28,723 nt of DNA, taken from assembly GCA_964638245.1 (NCBI GenBank), contig CAZWZG010000021.1:1-28723 (forward strand), given 5' to 3'. Of the stretch, positions 22,761-28,723 are shown one piece after another; positions within the stretch are counted from its first letter, which is position 1, and every line of letters begins with the position of its first letter. Source of the DNA: CAZWZG01 sp964638245. Lineage in GTDB: Bacteria > Pseudomonadota > Alphaproteobacteria > Rhodobacterales > Rhodobacteraceae. The position numbers were made by a program, and so were the translations under genes. Under the pieces are notes generated by a model, which searched no databases, was not told the origin of the DNA, and was given only the letters and a program-made list of their open reading frames with translations.

Positions 22761-22802
22761 GGGGCAACGCCCAGCCGGCGACGCCCCTAAAGCCCTATTT
22801 TT
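22761..22802 (+). terminator. possible terminator after the Ppx/GppA gene
   Basis: GGGGC-aa-CGCC (22761-22771) pairs with GGCG-ac-GCCCC (22777-22787) around a 5-base loop. TATTTTT (22796-22802) follows about nine bases later. The gap between stem and T-run is longer than usual, so this is tentative. Confidence 0.4.
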
Positions 22803-22824
22803 GCCCGTATCTTGATGTTTCCTG

Positions 22825-22845
22825 CCTCCGATTTGATTTCGGAGG
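22825..22845 (+). promoter_or_regulatory. hairpin that sequesters the Shine-Dalgarno of the downstream gene
   Basis: CCTCCGA (22825-22831) and TCGGAGG (22839-22845) are exact reverse complements with a 7-base loop TTTGATT. The 3' arm contains the GGAGG ribosome-binding site of the gene starting at ATG 22854. In the mRNA this would hide the site, as in RNA thermometers or other translational switches. The stem could alternatively be a weak terminator stem. Confidence 0.5.
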
Positions 22846-22853
22846 TTCGTTGC

Positions 22854-24074
22854 ATGTCCTTTCTTCGGTCGGTTTTCCTAATGCTTGTGGGGCTTATCGC
22901 CCTGCCCTTCCTACTTTTGCGGTTTGGCGGAGGAATGTTCCGCGCGATATCGCATAACCCGTTCAAGGACATGGACGAGGAACGCGCACAAACCCATGTT
23001 CGCCTTGTCGCCTCCAAGCCATCCGTCGCGACGGGTGAAGATGTTTTCAGGGCTGCCGCCGATCTTGCCAGTGCGGACAAGTGGGACGAGCTTTCTGCGA
23101 TGCTGCACGACGCGGTTGCATCAAAGACCATGACGAGCCCGATGAAGCGCGACTATGAACATGTGACGGCGGGTGCACGCGCCGGACTGACCAGCCTTCT
23201 GGAAAAACTCCCGATCGAGCAATGCACCAAGGCGGTTGATCAGATGCTTGAGCGTTTTGACGCCGCCGCCGATGCAGCCCCAAGCGATCCCGCGCGTGCC
23301 GCCATCGCGGCACGCGCGCATCTGGACGTCGGTTGGGCCTGGCGCGGCGATGGGTTTTCGGGCGGCGTCAGCGACGAAGGCTGGCAAAAAATGAACGACC
23401 ATTTCCAGGCTGCCTCCGCAAGGATCGAACCGTTCTTTGACGCAGACCCGCTCTTTCCACCCATTGCCCATGCCGCCCATATCATTGCTCGTCAGGAAGG
23501 CGATCCCGACACGCTTGAAAAGGTGTATGAGCTTTGGCGCGCGTCGGATGCTGGCAATCCCACGCTCTACAGCGAACACGCGTTCCACCTCTTGCCACGC
23601 TGGGGCGGCTCGCATGCAAAGCTTGCCCAGACCGCCCAACGCGCGGCAACTATCGACCCCGAAGCATACGGCGCTGCGCCGACGCTCTGGCTGTATCTTG
23701 GCGTTCTGGAATGCGAGCCCGAGGCACTTGCCGAAGCCGATCCAGAGCTTTTCGTCGATGCCGTGCGCGATCACCTCTACCTGGACGGCACCAGTCGCGG
23801 GGCGAATACCTTGTTGCGCGACCTGTCCGAGCTTTGGCTTTCAATCCCGATCGATGGTGCCCAAAACGAACCGTTCGGAACCGTCCGCGAAATCTGCAAG
23901 GACGCCTGCAGGGCGATCGTTGACGAGCATCTCACAGAAATCGATCTTGATGTCTGGGACGGCAGCGCGACCGAAGCCCGTCAGATCATCGGCCTTCTTT
24001 ACAAGGACGAGATCGATGAAGGCTACCTGCTCGACTTCGAAAGCGGCGCTCTGGAACTCAAGAAAGCCGCCTAG
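22854..24074 (+). CDS. membrane-anchored hypothetical protein with helical repeat-like body
   Basis: I recognise no named domain in this 406-residue protein. Residues 4-25 (LRSVFLMLVGLIALPFLLLRFG) form an N-terminal membrane helix. The rest is an Ala-rich, alpha-helical body with TPR-like patterns such as KWDELSAMLHDAVAS, PARAAIAARAHLDVGWAW and KLAQTAQRAATIDPEAYGA. Repeats are not regular enough to count. It may act as a scaffold near the inner membrane. ATG 22854 is chosen by GGAGG at 22841-22845. The same site lies in a hairpin, so translation may be regulated. Its stop overlaps the next gene, on the opposite strand, by four bases. Confidence 0.7.
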   Translation: MSFLRSVFLMLVGLIALPFLLLRFGGGMFRAISHNPFKDMDEERAQTHVRLVASKPSVATGEDVFRAAADLASADKWDELSAMLHDAVASKTMTSPMKRDYEHVTAGARAGLTSLLEKLPIEQCTKAVDQMLERFDAAADAAPSDPARAAIAARAHLDVGWAWRGDGFSGGVSDEGWQKMNDHFQAASARIEPFFDADPLFPPIAHAAHIIARQEGDPDTLEKVYELWRASDAGNPTLYSEHAFHLLPRWGGSHAKLAQTAQRAATIDPEAYGAAPTLWLYLGVLECEPEALAEADPELFVDAVRDHLYLDGTSRGANTLLRDLSELWLSIPIDGAQNEPFGTVREICKDACRAIVDEHLTEIDLDVWDGSATEARQIIGLLYKDEIDEGYLLDFESGALELKKAA

Positions 24075-24349
24075 ATATCGATTTCGCCTTCGGGCGGTTC
24101 GACCTCAAGGGGTACCTTGCGCCGGATGATGATATCGCCGTTGGGCAGCACTTCGGGCGCGTGGTAGGCGTCCAGGTTGGACAGCGCCCCTTGCATGCTT
24201 TCAAGCGCCGGTTCCATCTCTTCCAGCAGACCGCGCAGCAACAGTTGCGTGCCTTCCGCCAATAGGTCGAAACCGTCCTCGAAGGTCGTCTCAGCCTGTG
24301 CTGGTTGCGCCAGAACAAGCGCGCTGGATAGTAGGATCACGTGTCTCAT
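24071..24349 (-). CDS. small exported protein of unknown function
   Basis: A 92-residue protein with a signal peptide (residues 1-19, MRHVILLSSALVLAQPAQA, cleavage before ETTF). The mature part of about 73 residues has an amphipathic helix rich in Leu and Glu (LLAEGTQLLLRGLLEEMEPALESMQGAL) and an acidic tail that ends PEGEIDI. I have seen similar small proteins in Rhodobacterales annotated without function, but I assign none. The upstream ribosome-binding site is weak. It ends inside the convergent membrane-anchored protein gene (CTAG-type overlap of four bases) and lies 24 bp from the EEP gene. Confidence 0.7.
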   Translation of the reverse strand: MRHVILLSSALVLAQPAQAETTFEDGFDLLAEGTQLLLRGLLEEMEPALESMQGALSNLDAYHAPEVLPNGDIIIRRKVPLEVEPPEGEIDI

Positions 24350-24373
24350 GGCGCCAATATAGGGGTTTTTGCC

Positions 24374-25399
24374 TCAAACGTCGATGTCGAGCGTTACGGG
24401 AAAGTGGTCCGAGGCGGTCAAAAGCGCTTCTCGAAGCTCTGGCGTGCCAAAACAGGTCGGGTCATCGAATGGGTGCCAGATCCGCCATGATGGACCAAGT
24501 TCCGCCAGATCCGGCGAGACCATCACATAGTCCAAAAGCGTTTGAACATAACGCTTTGTCTGCCGGTTGTAGAACCTCGCCGAAACGGGCATCGCGCCAA
24601 AACGGCGCTTGAGAACGGTATCCGCATGGGGATCGAAGAGACGTGTCTGGTCACCTTCGCCAATGACAATTTCGACGCCCGAGCGCCCAAAGAGCGCTTC
24701 ATAGGCATCCAAGCCGGGTCCGTCGTTGAAATCACCCAGAACGATTAATGGATCATCGGCGGCCAAGTGTTCATCCACCCGCGCGCGCAACCAAATGCAT
24801 TGGGCCAGCTGTTTTCGCCGGTTCTCAATTGAAACCCGCATCACCTCATCGCGCGTTTTGGCGCCGTGGGGCGCCTTGGACTTTGCGTGGACACCGATCA
24901 TGCGAAAAGTCGTGCCGCTGGCACTGGTACAGGACAGTTCGAGGGGCGGCTTGGACCAACGCACGACGTCGGGCATGGCATCGGTATCAAGGTCCAGTCG
25001 AAAGGTGCCGTCAAAACGCGGTGCGCCCGGCGCGCCCTTCTTTCCCGTGATCTCGCCTTTTGGGTCATGGGTGATTGTCAGCGCAGCGGGATCATACAGC
25101 AGGGCGATTTCCTGTTGCGTCTCGTTGATGAAGCCAGTCGCAACCGATGTTGTGCGCAACCCGTAAGTTTTGGCGAAAGTCTCCAAAGCGGCCTTGGTCG
25201 AGCGTTTGGCATGACCATCGGGTGCTTCGATGATCATGACCGCATCCGCATCGAGTGCCGTGAACACAATGCCCAGCGCTTCGGCCTGTTGTGCGCGAGA
25301 AATGTTGTATCGGGCGGACCATTCCCCGTCCGCCAAAAGCTGACCCGCATCGTCAAACAGCGCGTTGAACCATTCGACGTTGTACGTCGCGATCCGCAT
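24374..25399 (-). CDS. endonuclease/exonuclease/phosphatase (EEP) family protein
   Basis: A 341-residue cytosolic-looking hydrolase of the EEP superfamily (DNase I/ExoIII fold). The start MRIATYNVEWFN supplies the metal-site Asn. Asp/Glu in VMIIEAPDGH, GDFND in LIVLGDFNDGPG, and the final ASDHFPVTLDIDV with the SDH catalytic pair are all visible. The substrate may be nucleic acid, a sugar phosphate or a phospholipid; no domain fixes it. ATG 25399 is chosen because a longer frame runs back through the upstream gene. It overlaps the J-domain gene by one base (TGATG), so the two are co-expressed. Confidence 0.85.
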   Translation of the reverse strand: MRIATYNVEWFNALFDDAGQLLADGEWSARYNISRAQQAEALGIVFTALDADAVMIIEAPDGHAKRSTKAALETFAKTYGLRTTSVATGFINETQQEIALLYDPAALTITHDPKGEITGKKGAPGAPRFDGTFRLDLDTDAMPDVVRWSKPPLELSCTSASGTTFRMIGVHAKSKAPHGAKTRDEVMRVSIENRRKQLAQCIWLRARVDEHLAADDPLIVLGDFNDGPGLDAYEALFGRSGVEIVIGEGDQTRLFDPHADTVLKRRFGAMPVSARFYNRQTKRYVQTLLDYVMVSPDLAELGPSWRIWHPFDDPTCFGTPELREALLTASDHFPVTLDIDV

Positions 25400-26079
25400 C
25401 AGCCAAGCTCGGCCGATACGTTTTCCCAGGCCCGATTGATCGCTGCCATACGCTTTTCGGCCATCCGAACCGCTTCTTCTGGCAACCCGCGCGACATCAA
25501 AACATCCGGGTGGTTGTCTCGCACAAGCTGTCTCCACGCCGCACGCGCTTCTTCGAGCGTCGCTTCATGGCTTATCCCTAAGACGTCATAGCAATCGGGT
25601 TCCGCGTCCGGAACGAACCTGGTGCGTATGGATTTGAATGCGCGATCCGAGAGGCCGAAGATGCGGGCGACCTTCTCCAGAAAGTCGTCCTCTTCGGGGT
25701 GATAGTCTCCATCAGCGACGGCAATATGGAAAAGTCCTTCGAGGAGGTCAGTTAGCGTTCCATCTTCGGCATCGAACATGCGAGCGATACGGCGAGCATA
25801 ATCCTCGAACCCGGCGACATCGGTGCGCGCCATGTTGAAGACTTGCGCGGCCTTGGCTTCATCCGATTTCGGAATGTGGAAGACCTCGCGAAAGGCGGTG
25901 ACCTCATCGCGGGTCACGCGCCCGTCGGCCTTGGCCATTTTTGCGCCAAGCGCGATGACAGCGATTGTGAACGCAACCGAACGCTCGGGCGGCGAACGCA
26001 AGCGCTCGAACACCTGCGCAAGGCTTTCGCCTGCGCGTAAAGCGGCGATGGCATCGGCAATTCTGGCCCAAATTGACAT
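25399..26079 (-). CDS. DjlA-like TerB and J-domain co-chaperone
   Basis: A 226-residue protein with a TerB-like helical domain (about 30-150). Its two acidic loops are AKADGRVTRDE and AVADGDYHPEE. A C-terminal J domain (about 163-226) carries H190-P191-D192. J proteins stimulate the ATPase of DnaK; the TerB domain binds metals or partners. Unlike Escherichia coli DjlA, no N-terminal membrane helix is seen, so a soluble protein is expected. ATG 26079 is the first methionine of the conserved part (MSIWARI). It overlaps the EEP gene, and the GNAT gene lies upstream by 10 bp. Confidence 0.86.
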   Translation of the reverse strand: MSIWARIADAIAALRAGESLAQVFERLRSPPERSVAFTIAVIALGAKMAKADGRVTRDEVTAFREVFHIPKSDEAKAAQVFNMARTDVAGFEDYARRIARMFDAEDGTLTDLLEGLFHIAVADGDYHPEEDDFLEKVARIFGLSDRAFKSIRTRFVPDAEPDCYDVLGISHEATLEEARAAWRQLVRDNHPDVLMSRGLPEEAVRMAEKRMAAINRAWENVSAELG

Positions 26080-26089
26080 GGGGCGGACG

Positions 26090-26599
26090 TTAGTCCTTTG
26101 GCTCGGCGGGTGACAGGATTTTCTGCATCGCAACAAAATCGAAATATCGCCCCCACTTGAAGCCAAGCTGAGGGATCACGGCGACTTTTTCGTATCCCAA
26201 ACGGGCGTGAAAAGCCTCGCCAACTCCGTTTTCACCGGAGACGACGGCAAGCATCACATGGGCGCCCCGCTTGCGCGCGTGGTCTTCGACAGCCGCCATC
26301 AGCGCGCGCGCGGCACCCCGCCCCTGCGCGGCGGGATCGATGTAGACCGTGTGCTCCATCGTGCGGGCATATCCGTTGGAAGGGCGGAATTGATCGTAGG
26401 TTGCAAAGCCAATGACAGCGCCCGCATCTTCGGCCACGTAAAACGCGCGACCGGCGGCACGACGTGCTTCGATCTGGGCGGCGAGGCCTTCAGGTGTCTT
26501 TTCGACAAACTCGAACGTGGCCACGCTATTGCGGATCACGTCGTTCCAGATCGCGAGGATTGCTGGGATATCGGCGGAAGTGGCGTCGCGGATGATCAT
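26090..26599 (-). CDS. GNAT acetyltransferase, Pat/phosphinothricin-type
   Basis: A 169-residue GNAT enzyme. IIRDATSADIPAILAIWNDVIRNS and FYVAEDAGAVIGFATYDQFRP begin the fold, and the acetyl-CoA loop is AAQGRGAARALM (motif A, Q/R-x-x-G-x-G/A). The end LGYEKVAVIPQLGFKWGRYFDFVAMQK is typical of the PAT/MddA group, which acetylates L-methionine sulfone/sulfoximine or phosphinothricin. A protective role against such amino-acid analogues is possible but not certain. The start is ATG 26599. It is in the leftward series, about 10 bp ahead of the DjlA-like gene. Confidence 0.83.
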   Translation of the reverse strand: MIIRDATSADIPAILAIWNDVIRNSVATFEFVEKTPEGLAAQIEARRAAGRAFYVAEDAGAVIGFATYDQFRPSNGYARTMEHTVYIDPAAQGRGAARALMAAVEDHARKRGAHVMLAVVSGENGVGEAFHARLGYEKVAVIPQLGFKWGRYFDFVAMQKILSPAEPKD

Positions 26600-26622
26600 C
26601 GAGCATAACCTACGAAAATGAT

Positions 26623-27570
26623 CTAACGCCGCATACGCCGAACAGCGTGTTCCGCCATTTTGCGAGGTGAGGCAAATCCCCGCGTCGCGCTGGTTTCCTC
26701 AATAAAACGACCTGCCTTCCGCAAGACTTTTGCGATGTCGGTCAGTCTTGCCCCGCGATCCTTGAAAGCGAGCAAATCGTTTTTGAGAGCGTCACCCTTT
26801 GCGGCGTCAAATGTGGGGATCACCGAGCTTTCCCGGCGAAAAAAGGCTCCAACAGCCAACCCGCGCATCCCTTCACCGATCCAAACAGGCGCCAGACCAG
26901 CCAATGCCGCCGTGCCTGCAAGAGTTTGCGGAGAGAAATTCCAGATGTGCCCATAGTGAAAAAGCCTGTTTGGGCCTTGGTGTTGCATCATTTGCTCGAT
27001 GTCGGGAACTTCGACATAGATCAGCCCGTCTTCGGCGAGCCAATCGGAGATCACGCGAAGAGACTGCGCCGGGTCAGCAAGGTGCTCCAGCACATGGACC
27101 AGCGTGATCAGGTCGCGAGAGCGAGATCCCGGCTCCGAGTTGCCGATCGTTCCCGTTGCAACGTCAAGATCCATCGCATCCCTGCAAAAGGCAGCATAAG
27201 CTTCGTCGGGTTCTATGCCCTCGGCCTCAAACCCTGCCGCTTTGGCATAGAATAGAAATTCACCGGCCCCAGCCCCAATATCAAAGAGGCGGCGGCGCGC
27301 GCCGATCGTGTTTTCGTGCTTTGTGAAAAACTCGTGTGCCCACCGCAGTCGGCGCAACATGCTTCGAAGCTTTGGCTGTACACTTCCACGGTAGTCCTGA
27401 CGGTAGTCCGTTGCATAGAAAGCCTCAAGGTCGGCTTCCGTCGGGATCGGGTCGTTGCGAACGATACCGGTCTTTGGATTCACGACTGTGCGCAAGGGCT
27501 TGCCCTTGCGGTCCGTGTTGGACACTTCAACCAGATCCTCTGGCGCACCGACCAATACTTCTTCGACCAT
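26623..27570 (-). CDS. class I SAM-dependent methyltransferase
   Basis: A 315-residue methyltransferase with motif I LFDIGAGAGEFLFYA (about 94-108), an acidic EGIEPDEAY motif and VHVLEHLADP, the typical methyltransferase-23 type that acts on small molecules or polysaccharides. The N-terminal region NTDRKGKPLRTVVNPKTGIVRNDP resembles C-methyltransferase-like proteins of surface-sugar clusters, but the usual zinc cysteines are absent. ATG 27570 has GGAGG eight bases upstream. It lies about 60 bp downstream of the mutase gene on the same strand. Partner and substrate are unknown. Confidence 0.8.
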   Translation of the reverse strand: MVEEVLVGAPEDLVEVSNTDRKGKPLRTVVNPKTGIVRNDPIPTEADLEAFYATDYRQDYRGSVQPKLRSMLRRLRWAHEFFTKHENTIGARRRLFDIGAGAGEFLFYAKAAGFEAEGIEPDEAYAAFCRDAMDLDVATGTIGNSEPGSRSRDLITLVHVLEHLADPAQSLRVISDWLAEDGLIYVEVPDIEQMMQHQGPNRLFHYGHIWNFSPQTLAGTAALAGLAPVWIGEGMRGLAVGAFFRRESSVIPTFDAAKGDALKNDLLAFKDRGARLTDIAKVLRKAGRFIEETSATRGFASPRKMAEHAVRRMRR

Positions 27571-27632
27571 TCGGAAGCCTCCGTTTCGCTTCCCCTTTAT
27601 TGGTCTCGGGCGAACACAGGGACAAGTAGAAA

Positions 27633-28723
27633 TCAGGAGCCTGCGCGGGTCTCACGGATCAGTTTTAGGATGTCGGCGGCGGCCTCAGGAATATTCGTTC
27701 CTGGACCAAAAATCGCTTTGACACCGGCTTTCTTCAGGAATTCATAGTCCTGCTGGGGAATGACGCCGCCGCAGATGACGATGATCTCTTCGGCGTTGGC
27801 CGCTTTCAGCGCCTCGATCAGTTTGGGCGCGAGCGTCTTGTGTCCTGCCGCCTGCGACGAGATACCGACGACATGAACGTCGTTGTCGACAGCGTCTTGC
27901 GCCGCCTCTTCCGGGGTCTGGAAGAGCGGGCCAACATCAACGTCAAACCCGATGTCGGCGAATGCGGTCGCAATGACTTTGGCACCCCGGTCGTGCCCGT
28001 CTTGGCCCATCTTGACGACCAGCATTCGCGGGCGGCGGCCTTCTTCTTCGGCGAACGCCTCTACGTCGGCCTGAATTTTGGCGAAGCCTTCATCGCCTTC
28101 GTAGGCCGCACCGTAGACGCCAGCGAGGGTTTTGACTTCCGCACGGTGGCGGCCGAACACTTTTTCCATGGCCATGGAAATCTCTCCTACTGTGGCGCGG
28201 GCGCGGGCGGCGTCGACGGCGGCGGCTAGAAGGTTGCCGTCTGAGCGCGCCGCCTCCTCAAGTGCCGAAAGCGCGCTTTCGAGAGCAGCGGTATCGCGCG
28301 TGCCGCGGATGCGCTCCAGCCGCGCGACCTGTGCTTCACGAACGGCGTCGTTGTCGATATCGAGGATCTCGACGGGGTCTTCTTTGTCTTTGCGGTACTT
28401 GTTGACCCCGACGATGACCTCTTCGCCCTTGTCGATCATCGCCTGACGCCGTGCTGCGGTCTCTTCGATGCGCAGCTTGGGCATCCCGGCGACGACGGCC
28501 TTGGTCATACCGCCCATATCCTCGACCTCTTCCATGAGCGCCCAGGCCTTGTCGACCAGCTCTGCTGTCAGAGACTCCACGTAGTAAGATCCAGCCAGCG
28601 GGTCGACCACGTTGGTCATGCCCGTCTCTTCCTGAAGGATCAGCTGGGTGTTGCGCGCGATCCGGGCCGAGAACTCGGTGGGGAGCGCCATGGCCTCATC
28701 CAGCGCATTGGTGTGCAGCGATT
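27633..28723 (-). CDS. mcmA: methylmalonyl-CoA mutase, C-terminal part (5' partial)
   Basis: This adenosylcobalamin enzyme interconverts methylmalonyl-CoA and succinyl-CoA in propionate catabolism. The frame enters from the right edge, and about 363 residues are present. They include the end of the TIM-barrel domain (SLHTNALDEAMALPTEFSARIARNTQ, DPLAGSYYVESLT) and the whole B12-binding domain (about 230-352 of the visible part). The base-off motif DxHxxG is GQDGHDRGAKVI, followed by GISSQAAGHKTL and a GGVIPQQDY loop. The stop is TGA at 27633-27635. The methyltransferase gene follows about 60 bp downstream. Confidence 0.94.
   Translation of the reverse strand, partial: SLHTNALDEAMALPTEFSARIARNTQLILQEETGMTNVVDPLAGSYYVESLTAELVDKAWALMEEVEDMGGMTKAVVAGMPKLRIEETAARRQAMIDKGEEVIVGVNKYRKDKEDPVEILDIDNDAVREAQVARLERIRGTRDTAALESALSALEEAARSDGNLLAAAVDAARARATVGEISMAMEKVFGRHRAEVKTLAGVYGAAYEGDEGFAKIQADVEAFAEEEGRRPRMLVVKMGQDGHDRGAKVIATAFADIGFDVDVGPLFQTPEEAAQDAVDNDVHVVGISSQAAGHKTLAPKLIEALKAANAEEIIVICGGVIPQQDYEFLKKAGVKAIFGPGTNIPEAAADILKLIRETRAGS

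Overview
The window looks like chromosomal DNA of an alphaproteobacterium, most likely Rhodobacterales (roseobacter group). The support is the short ProS that lacks an editing insert, the DUF1194 and DUF2937 proteins, the AI-2E-family/HdaA pair, a B12-dependent mutase, and a GC-rich dispersed terminator motif that I associate with this group. This is read from protein motifs and gene order only; no database search was possible.

Layout. Positions 1-905 hold the 3' end of parE and an AT-richer membrane-protein gene that overlaps it. Positions 905-1430 are non-coding and dense in structure: a nested hairpin, a three-unit array of paired hairpins with compensatory changes, an inverted REP-like pair with GTAG heads, and an 11-bp tandem repeat. 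Positions 1529-4538 carry a PhyH-family dioxygenase, a secreted VWA (DUF1194) protein, a secreted cytochrome c and a kinase-fold protein. lolC-lolD (lipoprotein release from the inner membrane) follow at 4557-6522. A LysR regulator broken by one extra base in a homopolymer (6625-7561) faces a cupin gene. Positions 8261-10004 hold three poorly characterised membrane or exported proteins. Positions 10006-15791 are a redox and catabolic block: a cNMP-domain/thioredoxin-reductase-like fusion without the CxxC pair, an aldose-dehydrogenase-like SDR, an FAD monooxygenase, a GST with a C-terminal extension, DUF2937 and a peroxiredoxin. proS follows at 15900-17240.

A divergent quorum-sensing pair (luxR-type at 17355-18260, luxI-type at 18615-19223) flanks a 354-bp AT-rich control region. 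After it come an AI-2E/PerM-family membrane protein, hdaA (replication control), a Ppx/GppA phosphatase, a large membrane-anchored hypothetical protein whose ribosome-binding site sits in a perfect hairpin, and a leftward series: small exported protein, EEP-family hydrolase, TerB/J-domain protein, GNAT acetyltransferase, SAM methyltransferase and the C-terminal part of methylmalonyl-CoA mutase, which runs off the right edge.

The pieces most worth follow-up are the hairpin array with covariation, the divergent luxR/luxI control region, the Shine-Dalgarno-sequestering hairpin at 22825-22845, the CxxC-less reductase fusion and the frameshifted LysR gene. I do not see a clear multi-gene defence or other wholly new system.
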